The notes beneath the pieces were generated by a model, which was not told the origin of the DNA, ran no database searches, and saw only the letters and a list, made by a program, of their open reading frames with translations. Made by a program: the position numbers and the translations under genes. From contig NZ_CP060139.1 in NCBI RefSeq assembly GCF_014524565.1, forward strand, positions 1,371,501 through 1,435,500: DNA of 64,000 nt, given 5' to 3'. Shown in pieces: positions 33,556 to 41,807 of the stretch (within the stretch, counting starts at the first letter, position 1; every line of letters begins with the position of its first letter). The stretch comes from Croceimicrobium hydrocarbonivorans. GTDB lineage: Bacteria > Bacteroidota > Bacteroidia > Flavobacteriales > Schleiferiaceae.

Positions 33556-34182
33556 TTAATCGATCTCCACTTGCCGCAGCGGAGATCTTGCCCGAATAAA
33601 CTTTATCCCCCAAGAATAGCTCTGTCCGGCATAAACCAACATTCGATAATGAAAACGACCCAATGGAATTTCTCCCGCTTGCACACTTTCATAAAAAAGC
33701 AATGCAGAGGTACTCATCTTCAGGGCCTCCCTTCGTAAGTCCGAGCCTTGTTCAAAACTCCAATCGCTTTTTTGAAGCGAGTCCCTTAGACTCTTCATTC
33801 GATGAATTAAACCTATATTCTCTGTAATAGCAGCCTGTGCCATACTGGTGCTAGTATCTCCTTTAAGCCTTAATGTATGGGGATCCAAGCCTCCGCCGTA
33901 TTCCCCTGAAATCAACATCATTTCCTCCACTACTTGAACCATCTCCTGCATCAAACTATCATAGGCATCAGGATTCTTAATCCTTTTATACTCCCTTTGA
34001 AAATCGGAGCGAAGATCTCCAGAAGTGAAGGATACCAAATGATGTAAATCGAATACCAGATCGCTGTAAAGATCTGGCTCAGAACCTGCTTGCTCCCTTG
34101 ATGGTTTACAGGCGGCAAGAGCCCCAATTAAAAGAAGCCCCAAAAATGAAATCCGGGCGATGAATAGAAATTTGCGCAGCAT
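33556..34182 (-). CDS. Hypothetical lipoprotein
   Basis: 208 residues. The signal peptide ends in a lipobox (LIGALAAC, Cys near residue 24). The mature protein is mainly helical with many Leu/Met/Glu, for example SLMQEMVQVVEEMMLISGEY and a RMKSLRDSLQKSDW helix. Not recognised. It is one of the run of small envelope proteins in the island. Confidence 0.6.
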   Translation of the reverse strand: MLRKFLFIARISFLGLLLIGALAACKPSREQAGSEPDLYSDLVFDLHHLVSFTSGDLRSDFQREYKRIKNPDAYDSLMQEMVQVVEEMMLISGEYGGGLDPHTLRLKGDTSTSMAQAAITENIGLIHRMKSLRDSLQKSDWSFEQGSDLRREALKMSTSALLFYESVQAGEIPLGRFHYRMLVYAGQSYSWGIKFIRARSPLRQVEID

Positions 34183-34270
34183 TGGTCAGGAAGATAAATA
34201 GCTTTTCCGTAAATATATGACAGAGCGGTATTTGAAGTTATTTAAGCATAGGAATCTTACTTAGATAAAG

Positions 34271-34507
34271 CTATTTACTAAAAAGCATTTCGAGGTTTTC
34301 TAATAAATGAAAAAGACAAATAGCATTAAGCACTAAAAATAGAACTGAAAACCAACATCGCTTTTTAAGATTTCTTGGTGCTAACAAATACCCTATTGCT
34401 GGCAATAGATTATAACTTGAAAATAAAAACAGGTAGAAAAGCGCTAGTCCTTTCTCCGTTCCTCTGTTTTCAGAAAAATCCGCCACAGCGATTGATACCA
34501 TTGGCAC
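34271..34507 (-). CDS. Hypothetical membrane protein, start uncertain (possibly 5'-truncated)
   Basis: 78 residues from a GTG at 34507. This start falls inside a hydrophobic stretch: the frame stays open upstream to a stop near 34636 and encodes a further hydrophobic segment (LFSYLCLLLFLVPM) without any ATG, GTG or TTG. The protein has further spans around GLALFYLFLFSSYNLLPAIG and SVLFLVLNAICLFHLL. It may be a gene that has lost its start, or one using a rare start codon. Its upstream DNA is shared with the divergent gene at 34610. Confidence 0.4.
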   Translation of the reverse strand: MPMVSIAVADFSENRGTEKGLALFYLFLFSSYNLLPAIGYLLAPRNLKKRCWFSVLFLVLNAICLFHLLENLEMLFSK

Positions 34508-34609
34508 TAAAAAGAGAAGGAGGCATAAATAGGAAAACAGGCTATTTATTCGCAGTAGATTTAGGATCTTGGTAAAAATAATTTTCCCATCCTGATTACA
34601 GACACCGAC

Positions 34610-35020
34610 ATGAAAAAAAGCAAAGCCTTAGTTCTCTCTTTTGCCATCCTATTCGCTCTCGTAATGGCCGCTTCATGCAGGAGTCCTAGTCCAGATTGTG
34701 AGTGCCTTAAAACGGGTGTCTTCCAATCTTTAACAGCAGACAGCTCTTTCATCTACCGCAATCATTCTCATGAATTAAACATTAACCAAAGGGGAGATAG
34801 CATGCATCTGGAAATCGAATGGCCATCGAATTGCAATTATGTTCTTCATTTTGTTTCTAGCACTGATCCGAAATACCAAAACCAGCAAAATCCCGATTTG
34901 AGCATTCAAGTCGATAAAATTGACTTCCAAGACAGTCTCTACTATTATACCGCTAGCATCAACAAACTTGAGATAAAAGGGAAGGTGCGCATGTTGGAGT
35001 TTAATAAAGTGGCTAGGTGA
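34610..35020 (+). CDS. Hypothetical lipoprotein (plus strand within the island)
   Basis: 136 residues. The signal peptide ends in a lipobox (LVMAASC, Cys 23) followed by a Cys-rich start (SPDCECLKTG). The mature part is a likely beta-sandwich with alternating polar and hydrophobic residues (LHFVSSTDP, YYYTASINKLEIKGKVRM). Not recognised. It is the only plus-strand gene in this run of small envelope proteins. Confidence 0.6.
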   Translation: MKKSKALVLSFAILFALVMAASCRSPSPDCECLKTGVFQSLTADSSFIYRNHSHELNINQRGDSMHLEIEWPSNCNYVLHFVSSTDPKYQNQQNPDLSIQVDKIDFQDSLYYYTASINKLEIKGKVRMLEFNKVAR

Positions 35021-35094
35021 AAAGATAAAATCCCCTAAGGGCAGAATCTTCAGCCTCTACACAGAGCACTGGCTTCTAGTTTAAAAGACCCACA

Positions 35095-35529
35095 TCATTC
35101 CTCCTTTTGTTTCCAGGAGAACTGGAGATTATGGATCAATATGCCGGCTTGAGAGATTATTGATTTTTCCGTTCGACAGGAAACCACCCAAGGGGAATCA
35201 TTTTCTTCATTAAAAAAATTCTGGTATTCATCGTCATAACTTGAATAGGCCTCCCGCGGCTTCCCGAATAAATCGACAAGATCAGTATAGGTCAAATCGA
35301 AGTTTCCTGAAAGAAAAAAGCGATCGATAATCTCATTGGTAGAGTTTATTCCAATCACAGAAAAAAGCGCATTGCCTGAATCATAGTAAACAGTCCCAAA
35401 ACCATTACTAGCCTTCATTGAGCCCAGTCTATTTCCTGTTTTCCAAAAACTCAAGTCTCTGTGTTCCGTTACGAATTTTAGTAATTGCGGAAGGGTATGA
35501 ATATCTAAGGATTTCAGCTGATTAATCAT
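35095..35529 (-). CDS. Hypothetical cytosolic protein coupled to a decayed upstream frame
   Basis: 144 residues, no signal peptide, with a mixed alpha/beta pattern (FGTVYYDSGNALFSVIGIN, FDLTYTDLVDLFGKPREAY). The LVDLFGKP segment is like that seen in small immunity or antitoxin-type proteins, but no family can be named. Its ATG overlaps (ATGA) the stop codon of the remnant frame at 35526-35630. This is the typical junction of a toxin gene with its immunity gene (inference). Confidence 0.55.
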   Translation of the reverse strand: MINQLKSLDIHTLPQLLKFVTEHRDLSFWKTGNRLGSMKASNGFGTVYYDSGNALFSVIGINSTNEIIDRFFLSGNFDLTYTDLVDLFGKPREAYSSYDDEYQNFFNEENDSPWVVSCRTEKSIISQAGILIHNLQFSWKQKEE

Positions 35530-35630
35530 AAAGCCAACTTATTCTCGCCAGGAACCCGAAAGCTGCTTAAAAACGGATACTGGTTCCTGAACACTTTACC
35601 CGACATATCATCAAGCTCACCAATTAAAGA
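35526..35630 (-). pseudogene. C-terminal remnant of a lost gene (possible toxin tail)
   Basis: 34 codons are open after a stop at 35631-35633, with protein-like composition (GELDDMSGKVFRNQYPFLSS) and a terminal VPGENKLAL before the TGA that overlaps the next ATG. There is no full-length gene upstream: other frames are closed and an IS3 element begins about 110 bases away. Read as the last part of a gene cut off by deletion or IS insertion. Confidence 0.5.
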
Positions 35631-35782
35631 TCAAACTAAAGCAAATAAACACCAGATGAAGCCCTATCAAAAGCTTAGTTACCAATAGATCCCCTTTTAA
35701 ATCAGAAATAATATTGGAATGCTGTAATAGCCAAGCTCTCTTGTAAGTCCCCCATTATTCCAACAGGTCTAAATTATCGATT

Positions 35783-36613
35783 TTAGGCAATAAGCCTTTG
35801 TTTAAATTCTCTTGGAGACATGTCTCCAAGAGAAGAATGCGGATGGTTTTGATTGTAGTCTTCCATCCAATGATTGATTAACTCTTGCATCTGCGTCTTC
35901 GTTTCAAAGAGATAAGCGTTGAGCACGTCTTCTCTCAGGGTGCGGTTAAAGCGTTCACAAAAGCCATTCTGCATAGGTTTTCCTTTCTGTATTCTTAAGT
36001 GTTTTATCTGATGTCGTTTGCAAAACTTTTGAAAGGCTTCTGCCATAAACTCTGTTCCGTTATCAGTTCTTATGGTAAATGGCTTACCGTGCCACTCTAT
36101 TAGCTGCTCAAATTGCTCTACTACATGTTCGGAAGGGAAACTGCTGGATACCTTGCAAGCCAAAGCTTCGCGGTTGTAGTCGTCAATAATGTTGAGCACA
36201 CGCATTTTCACACCATTCTCTAAGCGGTCCTGCATGAAGTCGGCACTCCAACATAGGTTAGGAGCTAAAGGCTGCAGCAACACCTCTTTGTCAGGGTTAG
36301 GAATACGTCGCTTCCATTTCCTCTTGCGCTTGTTCCCCAGTTTGATGTACACCCTGCGGATACGTTTCTTGTTCCAGGCATAACCCTCTTTACGAATACG
36401 CTTGGTATAAAATGGGCAGCCACGCGCAGGATAATGCTCCGCGTACCAGCGTAGCTTTTCCTCTACCTCCTTATCGTCTCGCTTGGATATATAGTAATAT
36501 CCAGAGCGCTCAAGGCTAATGATTTTACAGGCCCTGGCAGTACTGACAGCGTAATCCGCTTTAATCTGCTTTGCTAAAAACCTCTTCTGACAGAGCCCTA
36601 GAGCTTTTTTTCC
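35783..36613 (-). CDS. IS3 transposase orfB (rve integrase domain), expressed by -1 frameshift
   Basis: The catalytic frame is open from the slippery run at 36604-36611 to the stop at 35783, about 275 codons. It continues from the orfA lysines as ALGLCQKRFLAKQ. The integrase core shows the DDE triad region: LCWSADFMQD (first Asp), TIRTDNGTEFMAEAF (second Asp) and NGFCERFNRTLREDVL (Glu). HTH_21-type sequence (YYYISKRDDKEVEEK) precedes it. No independent ATG lies near its start, so it should be made as an OrfAB fusion. The frame appears intact. Confidence 0.88.
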   Translation of the reverse strand, partial: GKKALGLCQKRFLAKQIKADYAVSTARACKIISLERSGYYYISKRDDKEVEEKLRWYAEHYPARGCPFYTKRIRKEGYAWNKKRIRRVYIKLGNKRKRKWKRRIPNPDKEVLLQPLAPNLCWSADFMQDRLENGVKMRVLNIIDDYNREALACKVSSSFPSEHVVEQFEQLIEWHGKPFTIRTDNGTEFMAEAFQKFCKRHQIKHLRIQKGKPMQNGFCERFNRTLREDVLNAYLFETKTQMQELINHWMEDYNQNHPHSSLGDMSPREFKQRLIA

Positions 36614-36888
36614 ACCACATCCTTAAGGATCCTGTGGTCTAAGCTCAAATCCGCATACATCTGCTTTAGCTTCGTGTTTTCTCGCTCTAACTCCTTGTAC
36701 TTGCGTAGCATTGCTGAATCCATGCCTCCGTACTTCTTGCGCCAGATATAAAAAGTATTGGCGCTTATACCTAACTCCTTGCAGATATCCTGTACTTTCT
36801 TACCAGCCTCATGCTCCTTTAAAGCCTGGCTGATCTGGCTTTCACTAAATCTTGATTTTTTCATAGTCAACAGTTTAAATTTACACAC
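36598..36888 (-). CDS. IS3 transposase orfA (HTH_Tnp_1)
   Basis: 96 residues. An N-terminal helix-turn-helix (KKVQDICKELGISANTFYIW) is followed by the leucine-zipper-like helix typical of IS3 OrfA (LRKYKELERENTKLKQMYAD). It ends with VVEKKL and a TAG just after an A_AAA_AAG slippery sequence. OrfA binds the IS ends and regulates transposition. A start at 36888 or at the inner Met (MKKSRFSES) is possible. Confidence 0.88.
   Translation of the reverse strand: MCKFKLLTMKKSRFSESQISQALKEHEAGKKVQDICKELGISANTFYIWRKKYGGMDSAMLRKYKELERENTKLKQMYADLSLDHRILKDVVEKKL
36604..36611 (-). promoter_or_regulatory. Programmed -1 frameshift signal A_AAA_AAG
   Basis: In the orfA frame the codons are GAA AAA AAG. 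Slipping back one base gives AAA AAA and then the orfB frame. It is six bases before the orfA stop, the usual place in IS3 elements. Confidence 0.8.
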
Positions 36889-37081
36889 TTTTAAACTGTT
36901 GGATTTTTAGGGGGACTTACACATATTGAGGAATCTTTAATTGAAATGGAAATCTTCCTCAAAACTCAAGGCTTAACCTTCTGTTTTCGTTTGCCTTTTT
37001 TTTTTGCAACAATAAAGAAGAGTCCCAAACCAGGCCAAAGCTTCCGCCTTTTTATCACTACCTGGCGGGACACTACCCTCA

Positions 37082-37642
37082 TTACTTACTATGGCGTAAT
37101 GCTGAAACTTCTACTTCAAATATTGTATCTAAATTCCCAACATGATCATTTTCAATATAATATCTCCTGTAATCATATAGGCTTTTATGAATACTATATT
37201 TATAGTTGCATTTATGATCATTATGCTCTAAAGCACTTTGAATATAAAAATTTGAATCATCTGCTTCGTTCAAATTTAAGGGGTAGCGATTTATCAAGGT
37301 ATCAAATTGTGGACCTTTAATAGGAAAAAAGAAGGCATAGTAATAAAGAGAATCCTTTTCAAAATTGAATTGATGATAGACTTTTGTATTTATATTATTG
37401 ATGTTTATTTCCGTAAATGCGATATATACCTTATCAGAAAGGTATACATCTAGATCGCTTCGGTCAACAAAACTAAGGTCGGAAAATTCATCTTTAACCT
37501 CATTTTTCGACATCCCCAGGTATAACACATTGGAATCTTTAAAAGGGGTATAGAAACTACATTTATTTTTTAATCCTGCATTATTATTAATGCAACTAGA
37601 AATTAAAATGATTATATACGATAAAATAATATACTTTCTCAT
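37082..37642 (-). CDS. Hypothetical lipoprotein, candidate immunity-type protein
   Basis: 186 residues. The lipobox is seen as IIILISSC (Cys 17). The mature part is rich in Asn, Tyr and Asp, with a LYLGMSKNEVKDEF segment like the BamE/SmpA-type or small lipoprotein motif (G-M-S/T-x-x-E-V). The coding DNA is strongly AT-rich. Its ATG overlaps the TGA of a decayed upstream frame (37639-37862). This coupling resembles an immunity gene downstream of a toxin (inference). A plus-strand open frame at 36946-37320 is a shadow. Confidence 0.65.
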   Translation of the reverse strand: MRKYIILSYIIILISSCINNNAGLKNKCSFYTPFKDSNVLYLGMSKNEVKDEFSDLSFVDRSDLDVYLSDKVYIAFTEININNINTKVYHQFNFEKDSLYYYAFFFPIKGPQFDTLINRYPLNLNEADDSNFYIQSALEHNDHKCNYKYSIHKSLYDYRRYYIENDHVGNLDTIFEVEVSALRHSK

Positions 37643-37862
37643 TCCCCCTGTTTAGCTTTAAGTTCCTTGTTTCTGCTATATAGTTCAGATACTCCTTCGG
37701 TATCATTGGTAAACTCCACGCCTGCCCAATTTATATCTTAAAACCTTTTAAATCGAATATTTTTCCCGCAGTCCAGTTCTCTGGAGTATCTTCAACAGCA
37801 GGCGATCCACTTTCAATAGGATCCTTTAACTATGGATATTTATTAGCTAACCATGTGTTTTC
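37639..37862 (-). pseudogene. Frameshifted C-terminal remnant upstream of a lipoprotein gene
   Basis: Two adjoining frames read as one protein end. The first gives DPIESGSPAVEDTPENWTAG then KIFDLKGFKI and stops at 37731-37733. The second, shifted, continues NWAGVEFTNDTEGVSELYSR and NKELKAKQGE to a TGA at 37639-37641. A nonsense codon at 37830-37832 separates an earlier ENTWLANKYP. The TGA overlaps the ATG of the 37082 gene. Identity is not known; the end-to-start overlap suggests a toxin tail. Confidence 0.55.
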
Positions 37863-38108
37863 TTAGTAATTGTAGAAAATTGCATGTTCCTCTTGCTAGC
37901 TGTTATGGTGTTTCCCATCCAAATCGTTCTTAAGATGAGCGACTGTCCCATGAAGCAAAGCTAATGTTAAGAGCGAGCCTCTTCCTATTCTTTTTGTCTT
38001 TTATTAGCACTTTTCACCTGATAGGCACTCCTCTTCATGACCTTTTTCATAGTCAACTACTTAAAATTATCCTTTTTAAACTGTTTCGTTTTCAGGGAAG
38101 ATAACCAA
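37863..38108. other. Gene-free stretch with a degenerate IS3-like end
   Basis: No intact gene. The part at 38041-38099 (TTTTTCATAGTCAAC, then TTTTTAAACTGTTT and CAGGG) resembles the right end of the IS3 element at 36855-36915: orfA start, spacer and terminal repeat. It may be a remnant of a related copy. The rest shows only broken frames. Confidence 0.35.
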
Positions 38109-38119
38109 TCCTTACTCTA

Positions 38120-38794
38120 TCAAAATACCGAATACTCCCCGTTTCGATACCATACAATCTTATTCGAAGTTGAGTCCTGATAGACCAAGCCAGTCATCGA
38201 CACACCGCTGTTATCGGTAAAACTGTAACCATACATCTTTCCCTCCTCATTTTCGGTAACCCTTAAGTCCTGGACCCCCTCAAAATACCACTTTAGAGTA
38301 ATCCACTTTTTTATCTTATTTGGGTCTAATTCCCCAATTAGAATTAAATATGAAACGTCATGCTTAATGAAAGGCCCAGAAATGTAAATAACCGTATTTC
38401 TACGATGATCAAAGCCTATGAGGGCAGTTGGTAATGGTTTTGACTCACCTAAACCTTTAAACAACCACTCCGGATATACTTTCTCAGTTGAATCACTCTT
38501 AGTGTATTTTATAGCAAAACCTAAATCACTAACCCCATATAACTCAATACCATCATCTCGCAAAACCTGTAAAGAATCATCCAAGCTTTGAATTTGGCAA
38601 GTATGAATGTAACCAGGTGGCAAGACCATTTTTGGGACTCTAATTTTCTCATATTGCACAGGTTGACTTATGGTCGTTCCTATGTAACATAAAAAATTAT
38701 TGATCACTTCATCTTTAACCCAATTTGGAAAGTTTTGGCCATTTGACTCAGAGCATATTAGAGTGAAAAGCGTAAAAATCAAGTATTTCTTCAT
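38120..38794 (-). CDS. Hypothetical secreted protein, candidate immunity-type protein
   Basis: 224 residues with a signal peptide (YLIFTLFTLICSESNGQ). The mature protein begins NFPNWVKDEVINNF and is beta-rich with Trp, Tyr and Asp. No motif recognised. A short remnant frame (38809-38883) ends 15 bases upstream of its ATG. The neighbourhood and AT-rich codons mark it as part of the island. Confidence 0.6.
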   Translation of the reverse strand: MKKYLIFTLFTLICSESNGQNFPNWVKDEVINNFLCYIGTTISQPVQYEKIRVPKMVLPPGYIHTCQIQSLDDSLQVLRDDGIELYGVSDLGFAIKYTKSDSTEKVYPEWLFKGLGESKPLPTALIGFDHRRNTVIYISGPFIKHDVSYLILIGELDPNKIKKWITLKWYFEGVQDLRVTENEEGKMYGYSFTDNSGVSMTGLVYQDSTSNKIVWYRNGEYSVF

Positions 38795-38808
38795 TAGCCC
38801 CTATCTAT

Positions 38809-38883
38809 TTAATCTGACAAATTAGACATTAAATTTCCAACCTGGCTACTGCCATGACAGTGATCATCTAGATCGACTCGCCC
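38809..38883 (-). pseudogene. Short remnant with DDHCHGSSQVGN, possible toxin C-terminus
   Basis: 24 codons open between stops read GRVDLDDHCHGSSQVGNLMS and then NLSD before a TAA. The Asp-Asp-His-Cys-His cluster is unlike random AT-rich DNA and suggests the end of a metal-dependent enzyme or toxin tip. Too short for a family call. Confidence 0.4.
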
Positions 38884-39262
38884 CTATGCAGCCCTTTAAA
38901 CTTAAATGAAGTATTCTAACCTACTGTCCTTTTTTTGAGATGGGAAAAGAACACATCCTTCTCATCGCCATTCGGAAACCCACCTGTTCTTATCAGCTTT
39001 AGTCCTTATAAAAGATGGGGAAATCGCCACCTTTCAACAGCCGTTTAAAATTTTCGTTTTTACTTCCCAATAAATAAAAGAGCATTAAAAGCCAAGGCTC
39101 GCGGAATAACAAATAATTGATGTTTAGATGATAGCAAGTAGCTAAAAGGATATGCTGGATTTTCAGCGAATAGAACACAACAGAGGCTAGCTTTTAACAT
39201 TGAAAGAACAGGCATCACTACGGAGACCAGATATAATCCACATCTTCAGGACTTTGAGTAAT
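38884..39262. other. Gene-free stretch inside the island
   Basis: About 380 bases with only short frames. In the minus strand, an in-frame continuation past the stop of the 39263 gene reads TQSPEDVDYIWSP before another stop. Nothing else is interpretable. Confidence 0.3.
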
Positions 39263-39883
39263 TTAAAGAATACCACGCTCTGCCGAAATTTGGATTCTAA
39301 ATATTCTCAGCCTTCGATCACTATTTGAATAATCAGTTTTTGCATTTAAATATCTATGCTCCCTCAAGGCTTTCGAAGTGAGCTTTATTTCGACTTCAGC
39401 AAGCTTAGTAGCGGAACTCCCCTTCTCGGTTGAAATCAAAGAAGAACTTACCTCAATAGAAGTGTTTAAAACCGATGGAGGGGGATATAAATTATGACTG
39501 AGGCTTTCAGAATTTGTTCCTCCACTAAAATCCACAGGCAAGAGTCTTATTTTATTAAATTTTTCCTGATATATAATATTGGCTTCTATTAAATATAAAT
39601 AAGAACCTTCTTGCTTCAAAAAATAGATGTTGTCTGAAGAATCCGTTCTCTCAAATAAGTTTACAGGGTAGTAGTACTCAGATCCTACTGATAGCCATTC
39701 TGAAAAACTCAAGTTTGAAATTAGGCCCTGGAATTGAGGTGCACCTATTAATCCTAAACTATCGCAAGGCTCTTTACATTTTTCACCACCAGCAATATCG
39801 CCTTTCCCTTGCTTACCTTGATTGACACATGAAAGCAACAAGGTCATAATAAGCACTAAACAATAATGTACTTTAACCTTCAT
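39263..39883 (-). CDS. Hypothetical lipoprotein
   Basis: 206 residues. The lipobox is LIMTLLLSC (Cys near 19), followed by a Gly/Lys-rich linker with a CKEPCDSLG motif. The remainder is mixed, with NLSFSEWLSVGSEYYYPVNL and long Ser-rich strands. No family recognised. Part of the run of small envelope proteins. Confidence 0.6.
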   Translation of the reverse strand: MKVKVHYCLVLIMTLLLSCVNQGKQGKGDIAGGEKCKEPCDSLGLIGAPQFQGLISNLSFSEWLSVGSEYYYPVNLFERTDSSDNIYFLKQEGSYLYLIEANIIYQEKFNKIRLLPVDFSGGTNSESLSHNLYPPPSVLNTSIEVSSSLISTEKGSSATKLAEVEIKLTSKALREHRYLNAKTDYSNSDRRLRIFRIQISAERGIL

Positions 39884-40118
39884 TTAATCACTCGCAAATC
39901 GACTGTGTTTTTCTTAAAACCAGACCTGGATTATTAAGCAAACAAACACTATCGACCTCACAATGTTACCTGCAAAACCTTTACACCTTAGCACTTCCAT
40001 CCCAAGTAGCAACCTTCATAAATAAACAAGTTTGAATATACAGTTTTAATACCTGAAGTGGATTATGCTTTTTTCAATCTTGAATGAAGGCTAAACCTTT
40101 CTAAAACCTGCTAGATTC

Positions 40119-40721
40119 CTAAATATCACTGGTACGTGCTATTCTGACAATTTTATCCGAACAAAGTCGATCCTGTACAAATGGAGTTAAAGGAATAAAC
40201 AAGGAGTCAGCTGAAAAAGCTATATAGTCACTTAACTTTCTAAAACCTTTTATCTCAGTAAATGTATGACAACCATAAAAGCTAACCGCGTTTGCTATTT
40301 CCGACAATATCTTTTTATTTAAGTCATCATCAACCGAAAATTTCACCTTTCTTTTTCTGTTTAAATCATAGTTAAAGACCACACTACGAGGCAAGGGATA
40401 AGCCTCACCGTGATATAAATAAGTTGTAAAAACTATAGATATGAGTTTGTCAGATGCATTCATGACTTTATAAGTCAAACTTAACTGTGCTGAATCAGGA
40501 TTAGCAAGCCCTTTCAGTTGTCCTTTTAATGAGTCTACCAAGAAGGTAACAGCCATGTTAAACCCGGAGTCATCCTCAATAAACGGATACTCTATATCAA
40601 AATTGAAAGTGCTTTGGTTTTTACTAAGAACCTCCGTGCTACTTTTATTTTGGGGGTTTTTAACATGACCACAACTTAAAAACACCATAAACACTAAAAA
40701 AATGCCAGCAATTCTCTTCAT
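40119..40721 (-). CDS. DUF3298/RsiV-like lipoprotein
   Basis: 200 residues. The lipobox is seen as VFMVFLSCG (Cys 17). The mature part resembles the PdaC/RsiV (DUF4163-DUF3298) layout: a first sandwich domain (FNFDIEYPFIEDD), then YLYHGEAYPLPRSVVFNYDL, the hallmark of DUF3298, and a C-terminal segment ending in LIPLTPFVQ. Members include the lysozyme-sensing anti-sigma factor RsiV and lysozyme-inhibitor-like proteins. It lies 19 bases downstream of an RHS core remnant, so it could be the matching immunity protein (inference). Confidence 0.65.
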   Translation of the reverse strand: MKRIAGIFLVFMVFLSCGHVKNPQNKSSTEVLSKNQSTFNFDIEYPFIEDDSGFNMAVTFLVDSLKGQLKGLANPDSAQLSLTYKVMNASDKLISIVFTTYLYHGEAYPLPRSVVFNYDLNRKRKVKFSVDDDLNKKILSEIANAVSFYGCHTFTEIKGFRKLSDYIAFSADSLFIPLTPFVQDRLCSDKIVRIARTSDI

Positions 40722-40740
40722 ACGCTTGTCTCAATCTTGA

Positions 40741-41138
40741 CTAGTTAACATCTATCTGAGCTGATTCATTGTAGAGAGGATCCGACTCGAAGAGGTCACA
40801 GCCTATAAATGCAGCTATTAATCCACTTCTATTATTGACGCAGGCTTGAAACATCCTAAATGGTTGATAAAAGAAATAATCCATAGTTGCTTCAAAATGA
40901 GCGGGCGAACTATAATTTACTTTCCAATTATATCCCATAACCTGCCATACATCCCATGAATACCATTATTTGCATCAATAACCCTGTTTTCACCACAAGA
41001 ATAAGGAGAGTTATGAGGATAATCGGCTGCTAATTTTTCGATACTAAAAGGCCTTCCTAAAATTGGTTCATACCTTCTAAAGGTCCATGATTCCATTTGA
41101 ATCACAGGCCTTAGGTTTGATAAAAATAATGACTTTAA
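40741..41138 (-). pseudogene. RHS-repeat core remnant, frameshifted
   Basis: The frame ending at 40917 contains RRYEPILGRPFSIEKLAADY followed by PHNSPYSCGENRVID. This is a clear match to the RHS-associated core of Bacteroidota, whose usual form is R-x-Y-(N/D)-P-x-L-G-R-F-x-S-x-D-P-L...Y-P-x-N-S-P-Y...N-R-V-I-D. A shifted frame (from 40938 to 40741) carries the following ~65 codons. No N-terminal YD repeats are present. It is the broken end of an RHS polymorphic toxin, squeezed between two small envelope genes. Confidence 0.75.
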
Positions 41139-41143
41139 TTAAT

Positions 41144-41647
41144 TCAATACGAAACACTTGACTCAGAGGGCCAATCCGCTAGCTCACGTTTTAAGAATGG
41201 CCCTGTAAAAACTGTTTTTTCACCTTCCTCAGTTATGATTTCAGAAAAGAAGATGTTACTGTTAACCTTAACATTTTCCAAACAATCCTCAGAGGTGCTT
41301 TCTGAACAGAGGTAAAAAGAGTGGGTAGGAATAAAAAACCATCCAGAGGTAAGCTTTCCAGTAATATGTCCTATTCCTAACGTTCTTCCAGAAAGAAACC
41401 AAAGCGCAATTATAGAGCTGACTAAAAGCCAGCTAAGCCAGCTTTTCTTTTTGAAAAACCAAAGTCCAATAAAGGCAGCTATCAAAAGACCAAAAGAAGT
41501 GAGTAGATCAGGACCTATGATAGTGCTAGTAGAAAGCGTACTACCTCCAGTAAATAAATGTAGTCTTAGCTCACTCACTGTCCCTAATAAAGTAAGGGCC
41601 AAAAGAATAACCATTATAGTTAATCTAACAAAGCTTCTCTTTTTCAT
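41144..41647 (-). CDS. Hypothetical membrane protein
   Basis: 167 residues. Hydrophobic segments lie at about 9-24 (IMVILLALTLLGTV), 45-65 (LLTSFGLLIAAFIGLWFF) and 70-88 (LSWLLVSSIIALWFLSG), followed by a ~70-residue soluble tail with two Cys (LCSESTSEDC). Not recognised. It ends six bases before the RHS remnant. Upstream lie ambiguous short frames that may be another toxin tail. Confidence 0.6.
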   Translation of the reverse strand: MKKRSFVRLTIMVILLALTLLGTVSELRLHLFTGGSTLSTSTIIGPDLLTSFGLLIAAFIGLWFFKKKSWLSWLLVSSIIALWFLSGRTLGIGHITGKLTSGWFFIPTHSFYLCSESTSEDCLENVKVNSNIFFSEIITEEGEKTVFTGPFLKRELADWPSESSVSY

Positions 41648-41807
41648 TATTAATTTCTGTTAGGGCTGCCCCACTTGGAATTGAAATATCTTTCTGCTCC
41701 TCGGATTGAATAAGAACTTGATCCTATTGAACTGAAGTAGCTGAAGTAGATCCATCAAATGAAAGGACAATTATAGCCCAGCAAAACTAAATTGGCACTA
41801 ATTGAAG

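Larger units (their letters stand above)
35742..36921 (-). mobile_element. IS3-family insertion sequence (IS150-like), 1180 bp
   Basis: Terminal inverted repeats begin TGTAAGTCCCCC (35742-35753) and end in its complement (36910-36921); the similarity extends through TCCAACAG. Inside are orfA and orfB on the minus strand with a frameshift signal between them. Length and gene order are standard for IS3. No 3-5 bp target duplication is visible at the ends (TCT/CTCT on one side, CAT/CATA on the other), so a flank may have been rearranged after insertion. Confidence 0.9.

Noticed and set aside
36946-37320. Plus-strand 124-codon open frame
   Set aside because: It lies antisense to a lipoprotein gene with a proper signal peptide and lipobox, and has no protein-like features of its own.
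39884-39970. Short frame ending just before the 39263 gene
   Set aside because: It is about 25 codons in one frame and 15 in another, with no distinctive composition. It could be chance.
41648-41730. Another toxin-tail remnant upstream of the 41144 gene
   Set aside because: Two competing frames look equally plausible and one runs into the gene's own start region, so no call was made.
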